Below are positions 31,701 through 50,756 of a stretch of DNA of 64,000 bases, piece by piece. The stretch is from assembly GCA_963693365.1 (NCBI GenBank), contig CAVNZM010000003.1, forward strand, positions 7,998,001 through 8,062,000, in the 5' to 3' direction. The position numbers were made by a program, and so were the translations under genes. Below the pieces are notes generated by a model, which did not search any database, was not told the DNA's origin, and saw nothing but the letters and a program-made list of their open reading frames with translations. The DNA is from Amoebidium appalachense. Its lineage: Eukaryota; Ichthyosporea. The stretch's first letter is position 1, and the number at the start of each line of letters is the position of its first letter.

Positions 31701-34075
31701 CGGTGGGAGCCGGCATGCAGAAACTTGCCCTCCAGCTCCTTGCTGGTGAGGCACTCCATCACGCGCACAGTGGTCTCCGCGACCACATAGGCCGCGTAGG
31801 AGGGAGTAGAAAGCCCCTCACGGTCGATGGCCTCCAGGTATGACGTGTCGATGACGTCCGGCCCAAGCTGGGCTCTGACGCTGGCTGGGATCTCCACCAC
31901 CAGGCGGCGGCTGCTGAACAAGTGCCCACGGCACTGCTTGCAGCTGCAGCCCCGCCCCGTCTTGAAGCAGACGTAGCCGGCGAGAAAGACGACCACGCTC
32001 TTGTTGGGGACGGTGATGGCAGCCAACAGAGCGCCAATGCTGGAGAAGGGCTGCAGCAGAACGTCCAGTTCCACGGCAGGCTTGGCCAGCAGGGCAGTCT
32101 CGTTGAACTTGACGGCCTGCTTGAGAGTGCTGATGCCCACGGCCTTGCCCGTGCCCCGGCGGAACGTGAAGAGGTTGATGAGCCGGATGCGCCGCTCAGA
32201 CTCAAGCACCTGTTCAATATCACACCTTCCGTTAGCTTGGCATTATCCTGATTTACAACTGTGCAGATGAAGAGCACCGCACAGACCATAAATAGTTGCC
32301 AGCTGCAGCCGGCTGATTTGGGTGTTTGCAAGTTAATGCAATGCTTGTGTCGGTCAGGAGGGGATCTGGGAAATGGAGGTGGAAAAGGGAGGGGGGTGAA
32401 GGGGGGGGGGGGGGGGGGGATTACTTCTTTTGGCAATTGGTGTTTAAAGAAGGAAGGTGGGGGTAAGCCTTCTAGGATCCGAAAAAAAAAAGAGGGGGGG
32501 GGGGGGGGGAGTAGGGGAAAAGGGAGGGGGTGGATGGTGGTGGTGTTGGTGGTGTTGGTTGGGAACGAGGGGGAGGGGGGAGGGGGAGGGACTCTGAAAA
32601 ATTGTCTCAGAAAAAAAGGAGTGGGGGGAGGAGGAAGGGGGGGGGGGGGGGGGGGAGAACAAGGGTGGAGGGAAGAGGCGACCTGGCGGGTGGAAATGTG
32701 GTAATTGCCTCCGTTCATTTCCCTGTAGTGTCCAAACCGACCCTCCAACTGGTCGGTCATAATCTTGCCCAGAAGAACGTAGACCCAGTTGAGGTCGTCC
32801 TTTAGATACTCCACAAGGGCTATCTGCAAACATTTAAAACCCGAGTGTTAAGGATAGTTTCCCAAAAAAAAGGTGGCCCAGAGTGCATAACCAACGTGCT
32901 TATCGAAGCACAAAGGTTGAGTGCACGGGCTTGGCTTTGCTGAGTTGGCCTTCTCCTTGCACGAATGAAGTAACTGGTACAACTTGGACCACCGAGATAT
33001 AGAATGTGACGTGTGCGAATCAACCGAAACCGAATAAGATGTAGCCCCAAACGCTATTTAGACGGTCTAAGAAGTTGTCGCACAACTCGCTGAACGAGTG
33101 TATGGTGTCAAGTTGTTCTAGCCGGGCCTTCTCAGCCTCTTCCTGGAGCTTTGCTCGTTTGTTTTGCTCTTCTCGTCTATCCTCTGGGTTTCTCCTGGGT
33201 GTCTTTTCCTCTATGACTATATTCCGTTCTGTGTTGATTATGCAAGGAATCTGATTCTCTTTGCACCTTGCGTGGGAATGTTTAATAAACCGAGATATAT
33301 CTGTTTTAGGATCTTTGTAGTCAAAACCTAGGTCAAGTTGTTCGGGCCTAAAATGTTTGATACAAATACCTATACAGCTTGTGTTACTTTTTACCGTTAA
33401 GTCTTGGCGTTTGCAGAAACTGACCCACTTGTGAAAACGCTCGGGCTCTTTAGTTTTGTTAGGAAAAGCAAAACAAGATGCACTCTCGTGCCCTTTGTAA
33501 TTAGTTGTGCAGCCGTAGACAGCACAAGATCTTGGCATCTGCGTAGCGGCTGGGCGTGGCCAAAGTGGCATTGCCCAGCCTTTTTTATATATAATGCAGG
33601 CACACTTCACGTAAAGTGGTGGCAAAGAAATAGTTACTTTTCCACGTGTAGCAGCAACACAAGCGGCCGGCACACAGCCCCCTAGATCACAACGAGAGAT
33701 CGATGGGGATTGATGAAGTAATTGTACTTACGTCAACTTAAAGTCTTAGCCCCTTAAAATAACTCCCTAAATTATATTTTAAGCGCCAAAAAAATGGCAT
33801 AAACCATTAAAATGTTAAATAAATGAGCGCTTTGACGTATTTGTTATTTCATAAAGCTATTAAAATAGACTAGATACTAATATTGTTGGTTTTTCCTTAT
33901 CCTTAATGTTGGTACCCCACAATTTCCCGAGTATACAAAGAACACCAAAAGCCCGCCATTTGCTGTATTGTCCAATCACTAAATGGCAGTCAAAAATCTT
34001 CTATCCAATCGAAATCGCCTTTACTGGGTTTCGCGCGTTCCTCAGTTGGCCAATCATTTCGCTGGATTCGGCTGG

Positions 34076-34291
34076 ATGCGACATCGAAATGTGATGGGAA
34101 TATGAATTTGAACACGGATGAAAGTCGGATGGGGGAGGGATGGTCACAGCTTTCGTTGACAAGAAATAAGTTTTGGACAAGGAAAAAGACTGAGGACGCC
34201 AGGTCCCGGAAGCCCCATTTACATCGTGATGTTTATTGATCTGGGGGGCTTCCGTGTCTGGGGTGACTCGATGTATATCTACGTCACATGT
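34076..34291 (+). repeat. About 215-bp direct repeat, copy 1, in the P-type element
   Basis: atgcgacatcgaaatgtgat ... gtatatctacgtcacatg. The second copy is 35147-35361, about 1070 bp to the right. Both lie in the non-coding 5' part of the element, upstream of the THAP exon. Confidence 0.85.
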
Positions 34292-35146
34292 TAAGCGCAC
34301 AAGAGAAGGATAGTGTGTGTCCTCACACATGGATAAGGCTAGTACGTGGATGCCAACGTAAAAGCATGTGGATGCATACTAGGGGTAGGGGGGGCGTCAC
34401 AGTGTATATGTCAGGGACAGGCAAACCTCCAAGCCATCCCCTAACCACACGTGGGCGGGCTGCAGTGCCTCTGAGGATGACCTCACGTGGGTACAAAACA
34501 TAAAAGCAAAACATGTAAGCAGAGGCGAGCAAGAGCGAGAAGCAGACATAGATCTTCCGGATGTACATGTTGAAATATATCGTGATTGGGTATATACACG
34601 TAGTTTGCGCAAACGACGGCTGTTCAGACTGAAGGAAAACACACGACTCTAGTGATCGTCAGGTAGTGATCTTAACCACCGTGTGGGCATAAGCAAAGTC
34701 CGAGGCTCACACCCTCCGGCAAACGTGTGCTGGGCTTAGTGTCTGGCCGGCACCCATTATGCGGGATTAGCAGCACACGGGGGTGGCGTTTCTCGTGCTT
34801 TGCTTATACGCACAAAGTATCAGGACCAAAACTTGCCGATCACTGTGTGGTCGTGTGTGGAAAAATGGGAAAAGATGATGCGCTCATGAGAAATGGGCTG
34901 GTGCGAAAACCGGGTTGTGTGTGCTACAATATAAAAAATGATATGGCTGTTGCAAAAAAAAAAAGGCCTCATTGCGGGGCGACGTCCGAATAGTAAGCAA
35001 ATGCATCCTCGTGTATCCGTAGTTATCCGTGGACTGCTGTGACCATCCGTCCGTAAAAATGAGCTATCGTAGCATGCTAGCAGAGCGCGCGTGTGGAAGC
35101 GTGTTTACCTGGTTACCCCCGAGGGAGACCTTCCTTCTCTGCTACC

Positions 35147-35361
35147 ATGCGACATCGAAATGTGATGGGAATATGAATTTGAACACGGATGAAAGTCGGA
35201 TGGGGGAGGGATGGTCACAGCTTTCGTTGACAAGAAATAAGTTTTGGACAAGGAAAAAGACTGAGGACGCCAGGTCCCGGAAGCCCCATTTACATCGTGA
35301 TGTTTATTGATCTGGGGGGCTTCCGTGTCTGGGGTGACTCGATGTATATCTACGTCACATG
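35147..35361 (+). repeat. About 215-bp direct repeat, copy 2
   Basis: Second copy of 34076-34291, nearly identical, running straight into the duplicated right terminus. Confidence 0.85.
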
Positions 35362-35545
35362 GAAGCTAACCCTACTCTTGATGACGTCACTTCTCATATG
35401 TGACGACCTCGTGCCTCGGCCCGGTGTGCTATTTAGGAGGCCTTGATATCTACGTCACATGGAAGCTAACCCTACTCTTGATGACGTCACTTCTCATATG
35501 TGACGACCTCGTGCCTCGGCCCGGTGTGCTATTTAGGAGGCCTTG
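35346..35545 (+). repeat. Tandem duplication (2 x 100 bp) of the right end of the P-type element
   Basis: 35346-35445 and 35446-35545 are almost identical and each ends in the full 36-bp terminal inverted repeat (35410-35445 and 35510-35545). Only the outer copy is flanked by the 8-bp target duplication. Confidence 0.88.
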
Positions 35546-35553
35546 CCCGCCAC
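35546..35553 (+). repeat. 8-bp target-site duplication (right) of the P-type transposon
   Basis: CCCGCCAC, identical to 26286-26293. Confidence 0.88.
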
Positions 35554-36569
35554 CCATATATAGAATAGAATAGGGGATTCGAGGTGCCTGGTAGTAACCG
35601 CGTCTATTTTTTCTTTTTCTTTGTTTGTTTCCTTGGCTCGAACCTTTTTATGCAGGTGCATGCATGTCTTCAAGTGGCTCCACCGTTTTTCAAAATGGTT
35701 GCGTTGCGGTGTGCTGTTTAGCCCTCCATCTGAAGGGAGCCCACTTTGGTGTCCGTTTGTTTTCATTGGCCATGGTCGTGCAGGATCAAAGGTTATGCCA
35801 AGTGTGTATCTGAAATGCTTCTTCTTATGTGTCATCGATTTCATGGGGGAAGGGTCACCAGCAATAATATGGTAACTTAATTGTGTCCGCATTGCTGCTA
35901 CCTACACAGAATGTGCAGGCTGACCAGGTTGAATGTGCGCCGTTGAAAAGTCACAGCTAGGCACGTAATATCGATAGGTAACGTGTGCGTGCGGGCGCAG
36001 CGTGCATTCTGCTGTGTGTGTGTGAGTGTGGTGTGTGTATGTGCGTGTGTGTTTGTCTTGTGTTTGCGTGAGTGTGCGCGTGTATGTGCGAGTGTGACAC
36101 TTGTGTATGCGTGTGTGTGTATGTGTGTGTCACGTGTGTGCGTGCGTGTGCGTGTGCGTGTGTGTGTGTGTTGTGTGTGTGTGCACACGTTCGTGTGGAT
36201 GGTGGTATGTGTGCAGGTGCATGTTCTACTTCAGGTTGTGCAACCTGACGTGTTTCAAACCCACTGATACGGGTTACGCGGGTTGACACTTGCTGCAATC
36301 ATTGAGCTGAGCGTGTCATTGCCAGAACGGCGAGTGGATGGCGACACGTGCACGTGGGTTTGTGCCAAAAAAGATAAAAAGGTTGGGTAAGGTGTTCAAG
36401 TTGGTGTGGAGGTGTGTCAGTGTGAGCCCACTTTAGTGTGTGTTCGCTTCTCGAGCTCCGTGTCTGTACACGGTGTCATTTTTTTGAGTCTAGTCTAAGT
36501 GCGGGGATTCGCAAAGCGTAGTCTCCCGTGCTAAACAAGTTAGGCAAGTATTTTTTTGTCGTCTCTGCG

Positions 36570-36602
<33 letters not shown>

Positions 36603-37244
36603 ATATAGATGCCGGTTATTCCGGGAGGAAGTGAATATTCACGTGGCGGATAGGCCTTACTAACCAATTCGGTTGTGTTCATTGAATAGTATGTCCTTGA
36701 ATGTATCGCCAACAAACTTCTGCACATCTGCACATCCAACGTGCACATTTTCAACACAGTGGCCATGTTCTGTGTTCATGGCCCTTTTCCAATTTCCTGT
36801 GTACGATTTACTATGTATACAAGACAAACTTCCTCTGGTGGCCACAATTCAAGCGTGCATTGCATAAATACATAAATATCACCGATTTTCTTTCTCTCCG
36901 TTCTTCATTTGTACAAACGGTCACTAGTTGTACCTATATGTCCTCTCTCCTGCATGTAGTATACTGAATACATTACTCTTAAAGGTGTTACTCTCGGGGT
37001 ACCAATAATTGAGTGCCGAGTGTGTGCACGTGTGTTTCGAGCCTCAGACCAAAAAAGGTGTGTTTTGTTGTGAAGGGAAATGGAGAGGGGTAGATGAAAT
37101 ATATAAAATTGACCCTGCAAGGTTAAGCAGCCGCGAAGCAGCCACGAACACACACGTGAAGTTCTGTGTTCAAATACCTATATGGAACGTGTGCACTTGT
37201 GTTAAAGTGTTGTGTGGCGTGTGAGTGTGTGTGTATATGCCTGT
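35554..37244. other. Spacer between the P-type element and the TDH gene
   Basis: A GT-rich array at about 36015-36190, a G tract at 36572-36601, otherwise unique sequence with no supported gene. The 3' untranslated region of TDH should lie just left of 37245. Confidence 0.5.
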
Positions 37245-45729
<8,485 letters not shown>

Positions 45730-45984
45730 CTTTCTGTTGCTTTTGGGCAAAGCCTTTTCCTGTTTAGCAAAATTTTCACGCTGTTTAACACGTCTCCGCC
45801 CTTCTGAGTCTGTTTTTTTTCGACGGTCACGGTTGAGGCGGCGGCTCTCAGCGGTTACCGTAGGCTAGACAAAAGTGGTGTCTGCGATATGATTGGTCAC
45901 TAAGGGCCTCTATTTTGCCTTCCATAAAAGGAAATGCGACAGAAACTTTCTGCAGAATTTGAGTTGCATACTTACTGACTTATA

Positions 45985-46275
45985 CTGATACTCACTCAAA
46001 TATGACTAATAACATAAATAATGTTTTGAGAATGATATGTCTGTACAATAGTTGCTGCAGTCTGAAGATACACAACATAGCCTACCGAAGCCTACCGAAG
46101 CCAACTTGGCCGGCCCGGCCGTTTTTGAACCGCACGGTCATGGTGGCGCACGCCGCACACTCGATCTATTCAAAGAAGTTCAATCTATAGGCCATTGATG
46201 ATTCGCTTACGGTCACGCATGTAATAAATCCAAATCGTATTATCCACTATCTCAGCAATATGCACATTCCAGATC
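45985..46275 (+). repeat. Dispersed repeat B, copy 1
   Basis: Matches 48370-48665 in the same orientation, diverged. Shared blocks include gctgcagtctgaagatacac/cctgaagatac, aaccgcac, ctatt[ca]aagaag, gattcg...ggtcacgc[ag]tgtaataaa and agtatgcacattccaga. Confidence 0.65.
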
Positions 46276-47016
46276 TGGCACAGACCCTGGGAGAGCTCCC
46301 TGGGATCCGGACCTTGAAAAAGACGTAAAACGGTGTGACACCATACCTTTTGTTATCGATTCAAAAAGGGAGTCGGTTGTTTCTTTGCACCTGGGGCACG
46401 CCGGGGGCAGATATATACCTTGAGGTGGCCCCGATGTAAATGTAAATGTAGTCTGTGCATGGTGGGTAGGGGACTCATGTATGGCCATTTTAAAAACGTT
46501 AACGTTCGTAGTGTTGTGCTCGTGGCTCGGTTGCAGACATGCAGTGCTGATTCTAAGGGACGCAAGCTGGCTGCCCGCTGTGCCAGTGTACAGTAGTTCA
46601 AGTTGTGGCCCAGTTGCCGGATGGTGGTGGTGGGGGGAGGGGGGGCGGGCCTGGGGGGGGGGGGGGGGGGGGGGGGGGGGACAATAATACGGCTTACGTA
46701 CTACTAACTAGAACAGAATGGATAAACTTATGTGACACTGTCCGACCCATGCTAGCTAGGGCCCCCGGCCTCGTGTCACAGTCAATCTCCCCCCCCCCCC
46801 CCCTTTCCCCCAGGGAGAGAAGGGCTCGAAAGAGAAAGAGAAAGGCTCAATTGCCGGCCGGGGACCGGGTGTGGTTGGGGTGAATGGGTAGGTCCCTAAC
46901 CCCCCTGCCCCCCGCCCCCTTTCCCCCCCATGGCATCCCCCCCCCCCCCCCCCCCCGGCCCTCCGGGACCACCGGGAAAGAAACTTCCTGTTTCCGCCTT
47001 AAGGCCAGCAGGTTCT

Positions 47017-47060
47017 CCGAGCTCCCGGGCCCTCCGCTAGCGGAGGGCCCGGGAGCTCGG
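47017..47060. repeat. Perfect 44-bp palindrome
   Basis: Arms of 22 bp with no spacer (ccgagctcccgggccctccg + ct|ag + inverse), centred between 47038 and 47039. Its right arm belongs to the 105-bp tandem unit; the left arm is an inverted copy of that unit's start. Confidence 0.92.
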
Positions 47061-47245
47061 CTCAGGACATCTACCCAGGCCATCGTATGGATGGGTCATC
47101 CCTCCCCCAGCCCTCCGGGGAGTGCACGTAGGGGAGAAGGGCTAGCGGAGGGCCCGGGAGCTCGGCTCAGGACATCTACCCAGGCCATCGTATGGATGGG
47201 TCATCCCTCCCCCAGCCCTCCGGGGAGTGCACGTAGGGGAGAAGG
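47036..47245 (+). repeat. 105-bp tandem duplication
   Basis: 47036-47140 and 47141-47245 are identical by eye, starting gctagcggagggcccgggag and ending acgtaggggagaagg. Confidence 0.9.
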
Positions 47246-47290
47246 GGCAGACTGGGTAACCGTTGGGGTGTGTTTGTGTGTGTGTCTCCT

Positions 47291-47489
47291 GCCGGCGTGG
47301 CTGGGGTAGTAACCCTGGGCAAAGTGTGTACTATTTATTAAGTTGTGAAGGATGGTTTAGCTTAGCGAACTAGTAGTCTAAGATAGCACCCTAACTTACG
47401 TGTACTGTCGGTGCAGGAGACACACACACAAACACGGTAGTTTCCCCAGAGGGTCTGCAAAGGCCCTCCGGGAACAAAACGTGATAAAC
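47291..47489 (-). repeat. Dispersed repeat, copy B (inverted relative to copy A)
   Basis: Reverse complement shares ordered blocks with 7841-8021, best at gtacacactttgcccagggt. Confidence 0.6.
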
Positions 47490-47723
47490 TAAATATGGAA
47501 AAAAAAAAGAAAGAAAAAATGTTTGTGTGTGTGTGCGGTGGTGGTAGTGGTAGCGGTGGTAGGAGGGGAGGCTGTGGGGGGGGAGGGGGGGGCGGGGGGG
47601 GGGGGGGGGGAGCTCGACTACTACCTCCTCCTGCCCGGCATGTGCGCAGAGGCCCATCCAAAACTAACCCCGGGCCCCTGAGTGTGTGTGTGATGCCGTG
47701 TGTGTGTGTGTGTGTGTGGGTGT

Positions 47724-47755
<32 letters not shown>

Positions 47756-48369
47756 AGAAGACGGTGCCTCCTGTCCGGCAGAGACCCCTCCAAAACTACC
47801 CCCCCCCCCTCCCCCCCCCCTGGGATTTAAGGCTTGTCCCCTCAAGCTTGGACCAATGGTTTCGTCGACTGTAAGAAGCCCCGATTCATAGCTTTGATCC
47901 ATGGCCAGTTAGTAACGTCTATATGATCTATGTTTTGGGCGGCACTACTATTGCAGCTGATATGCCCCTCGTGTGTGTGCATGGCATGCTGTGTTTTCCA
48001 GCACGGCCACACACTAGTCTGAGAGGGGCCGCATGCTGCCCGAGGGGCATACAATTGACATGTGCATACATGCCACTGAGGTACATGCACTAACGTGTGC
48101 AGGCCCAAATAAATATTTACTTGGAAGGGGGTCCGGAAAAGAAGGACAAACACAGAACGTCCATATGTCATACTTCACCGAGGTTATAGTATTTAGTTAG
48201 CAAGAATCTATCACTTATAACCCCTCTACTTGAGGTTTAGTCAGCTGAGAGCGAGTCTACATAGCTAATATTAATTTGAAGACGTCAAAACGACGTCTTC
48301 TAATTTTGATCGATTGGAACCTTAGGGAGATACTGTGGCGTTTATACTCGCTCAAAAATCATCAACATA

Positions 48370-48665
48370 ACATTGCTATAAGAATGTTATGTCTCTACAA
48401 CAATTGCTAGCTGTAGCTACAATGTAGCTGTAGCCTGAAGATACATACAGAGCATAACGGGATTTATGGCCATGGGATGTGGCCTTCCTGTCGTCATACA
48501 GCCCACCCGGCCGCGGCCGCGGTGCCTTTTCAAAACCGCACGCGCACACTCAATCTATTCGAAGAAGGCTTAATGAACAAGCCATTTATGATTCGTTTAG
48601 GGTCACGCGTGTAATAAAGCTAAATGGTATTGACCAATGCCTTAGCAGTATGCACATTCCAGACC
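48370..48665 (+). repeat. Dispersed repeat B, copy 2
   Basis: Second copy of 45985-46275, ending agtatgcacattccagaccg. Contains an extra short duplication gtagct...aatgtagctgtagc. Confidence 0.65.
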
Positions 48666-49322
48666 GTGGTCGCAAAAAAACTTGAGACTTTCTTCTGTAC
48701 GCCCGGTCGGTCGCACAAAGGGTGCTCTGAGAGACAATCATTATACAAAAACAAAAGCCCATAATGCCTTTTGTTACAATGTTTTGTAAACTATTATACT
48801 GATGTACTTACAGGCCGCCGTGGATTCATCATTCAACATCTTGATAATTTTATTTCGCACATTCCAACGTGCTCATTCTAGGCATCCAACACGCGATGTG
48901 ATTGGGTGCTTTGGTTAAAATAGAGCGGTGATATGCAGATCTTGGCACGCGGGCAGCGGGCCGCGTCGCTGCGCCCTTTTTCTGCTTCGAGTGTGTCGTT
49001 TGTGACCATGCATTCAGTGCATTCACACCACACATAAGAGTCCCTCGCTCATACCGGCGTCCTCACTTCCACAGCGCCACCGTAGTCCAAAAAGAGAACT
49101 GCAAGTAGCCGAACGATCCAGTCGATCAGGAACTCGATCAGAGATGTTTGGCTGAAAAAACGGCAAAAAACGTACCGATCCGTGAGACGGTTTGATTGAC
49201 GCAGCCGTAACTTTACTTGACATGTCTTGACAAACCATCCACACAGCGCGGTGACGTATTATGATTCGGGATTTCCAAATCAGTATAAGGAGCATCACCA
49301 TCACCCCCGGGCTGTCACAACC

Positions 49323-50756
49323 ATGCCGCGATGTGCTTCAATAAGGGGCACCATTTGGGCCCTTTTTCAACTTGCAGCATGCGCTTTCACAGTTGTAATC
49401 GCCCAGGAGCAAGCTGCCACCACCACAAACAGTCCCAGCGCAACAACTAGTACTAGTACCACCTCAGTACCCACCACCACCACCACCAATGCAACTACCA
49501 CCACCACACAGCTAGCCCCGCTACAAAGCACAGACACATTACCCTCTACTACAACCCAAAATGACATTCCCGCGACCACAACAACAACTGTTACAACAAC
49601 GACAACAACAACGACGACGACGACGACAACACCAACAATTGCAACAACAACAACAAGCACAACAAGCAGCACCATCCAACCACAACCCACAACAGCTCCC
49701 ACCAGCACCACCACACCAAATTCACCCACATTCACGAAGGGGAGCGGGCCGAAAAAACCAAAAATAACCCCTATCCGCATAGACTTTAACAAGCCCACCT
49801 CGAACACAACCGGAGGCAACATCAACACGGCCATTCTTGGTGGGGTTGTTGTTTCGACAGCCAAACCATGGATGGTGTCTATCGGGTTTTTTTATCACCC
49901 TAAACTCAACCAAGAGTCTTTTAGCATATACTGCGGGGGAACACTTATTGCACCCCAATATGTTCTTACCGCGGCACACTGTATCGGTGACCAAGAAGTT
50001 ACGGTTGGGGCGGATGTAATCATTGGAGGTATAGATTTGAGAAGTCACGCCCAACAGTTCGAAAGACGCAAGGTTACATGGGTTAAAAGGCACCCCGGGT
50101 ATAAGGCGGACACGTTCATCCATGATATTGCAGTTCTGAAACTTGACCGACCAGTCGTAGGAAAAACCCCCATTTCTATCAACACTTCGCCCCAATATGA
50201 AGCGCCTGGGAGGACCGCGTTCTCTACTGGGTGGGGTTTAACAGCGGAATCAGGGAAAGGGGGTACAAGCCCGCAACTTCGTCAGGTGGGCATGGCATTA
50301 TCGACCGCACAAGCGTGCAAAAACATCTACATGCGCGTAGATAACCGCTACCAAATGTGTGCGGGTGGGGTCCAAGGAAAGGATACGTGCCAGGGTGATA
50401 GCGGGGGTCCTTTATTCGTTCAGGTCGGAAACACGGCGATTCAAGTGGGTATTGTAAGTTTTGGGCTTGGATGTGGCCGTGGGGGTGTCCCTGGCGTGTA
50501 TAATCGCGTTTCCCCGTATATTTCTTGGTTGCAATCTCTGAAAATTGGATTTCGAAAGAGGGGGTTAGGCACACGCGGTATGACGCGTACGTGGAGAAAC
50601 GATAAGAGATGTGGTGCTTTGTTTCCCCTTGCTGATGGATCGCCCTCTGAATGTAACCCTGATCGAGCGGCACGAAGTTATTGTTGTTCTCCTAAGGGGT
50701 TTTGTGGCGCGACGGTTGCTCATTGCACCCGGGGGGGACTCAACTATGTTGCGTAA
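49323..50756 (+). CDS. Secreted trypsin-like serine protease with Thr-rich stalk and hevein-like tail
   Basis: A single uninterrupted 477-residue frame. The ATG at 49323 opens a signal peptide (MPRCASIRGTIWALFQLAAC); upstream in-frame sequence lacks hydrophobic character. Residues about 30-150 are a Thr/Ser/Pro-rich stalk, likely O-glycosylated, encoded by ACA/ACC/ACG repeats. An S1 peptidase domain starts at ILGG (about residue 170): His in LTAAHC (about 218), Asp in HDIAVLKL (about 268), Ser in CQGDSGGPL (about 360). The Asp six residues before that Ser (GKDTCQGDS) predicts cleavage after Arg/Lys. The residue before ILGG is Ala, not Arg/Lys, so activation may differ from the trypsin zymogen route. 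The last 60 residues have six cysteines in a hevein/chitin-binding-like pattern (RCGALFP, DGSPSECNP, YCCSPKGFCG, HCTRG). Intronless, unlike PSMD9 and TDH. Extracellular digestion or host/wall interaction is inferred. Confidence 0.9.
   Translation: MPRCASIRGTIWALFQLAACAFTVVIAQEQAATTTNSPSATTSTSTTSVPTTTTTNATTTTTQLAPLQSTDTLPSTTTQNDIPATTTTTVTTTTTTTTTTTTTPTIATTTTSTTSSTIQPQPTTAPTSTTTPNSPTFTKGSGPKKPKITPIRIDFNKPTSNTTGGNINTAILGGVVVSTAKPWMVSIGFFYHPKLNQESFSIYCGGTLIAPQYVLTAAHCIGDQEVTVGADVIIGGIDLRSHAQQFERRKVTWVKRHPGYKADTFIHDIAVLKLDRPVVGKTPISINTSPQYEAPGRTAFSTGWGLTAESGKGGTSPQLRQVGMALSTAQACKNIYMRVDNRYQMCAGGVQGKDTCQGDSGGPLFVQVGNTAIQVGIVSFGLGCGRGGVPGVYNRVSPYISWLQSLKIGFRKRGLGTRGMTRTWRNDKRCGALFPLADGSPSECNPDRAARSYCCSPKGFCGATVAHCTRGGLNYVA

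Larger units (their letters stand above)
26498..33538 (-). pseudogene. THAP-domain P-type transposase gene, disrupted by the LTR insertion
   Basis: ATG at 33538 (MPRSCAVYGCTTN) opens a THAP zinc finger: C-x4-C near the start, then CIGICIKHF with the second C-x-H pair, and AVPxxx-like aromatic/proline positions only partly kept. A charged coiled-coil segment (ERNIVIEEKTPRRNPEDRRE onward) follows and the exon ends near 33020. Exon 2 (32823-32683, acceptor tttgcag, donor CAG|GTCGCC) encodes QLEGRFGHYREMNGGNYHIS, the hallmark block near the C-terminus of P/THAP9 transposases. Exon 3 starts at 32209 (VLESERRIRLINL) and is cut at 31701 by the LTR element, resuming at 26861 and ending at the TGA at 26498. 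If the insertion and one copy of its 5-bp duplication are ignored, exon 3 is 873 bases and stays open, so the gene was intact there before the insertion. The donor of exon 1 is not settled. The catalytic domain is missing. Confidence 0.78.
26294..35545 (-). mobile_element. P-superfamily (THAP transposase) DNA transposon with a nested LTR element
   Basis: The left end starts caaggcctcctaaatagcac and the right end (35510-35545) is its exact reverse complement over 36 bp. Both ends are flanked by the 8-bp duplication CCCGCCAC. The interior carries, on the minus strand, a THAP domain exon and exons with the conserved C-terminal block of P/THAP9-type transposases. An LTR retrotransposon (26867-31700 plus its 5-bp duplication) sits inside the last exon. 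Without it the element would be 4413 bp. The DDE-type catalytic core between THAP domain and C-terminal block is not visible, so this copy is likely an internal-deletion derivative and was already dependent on a full-length relative before the LTR insertion. Confidence 0.9.
45730..49322. other. Repeat-rich spacer between TDH and the protease gene
   Basis: Holds two dispersed repeats, a palindrome, a tandem duplication and G/C tracts (entered separately). No supported gene. A short basic frame ending RKAQLPAGDRVWLG (about 46815-46880) resembles an integrase tail but is isolated. Confidence 0.5.

Noticed and set aside
34076-35361. 215-bp direct repeats considered as LTRs of a small element
   Set aside because: No TG...CA ends, no primer site or purine tract; they fit a segmental duplication inside the P-type element better.
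46815-47300. Basic frame ending RKAQLPAGDRVWLG as a retroviral-type integrase tail
   Set aside because: Too short and isolated; no catalytic integrase motif nearby.
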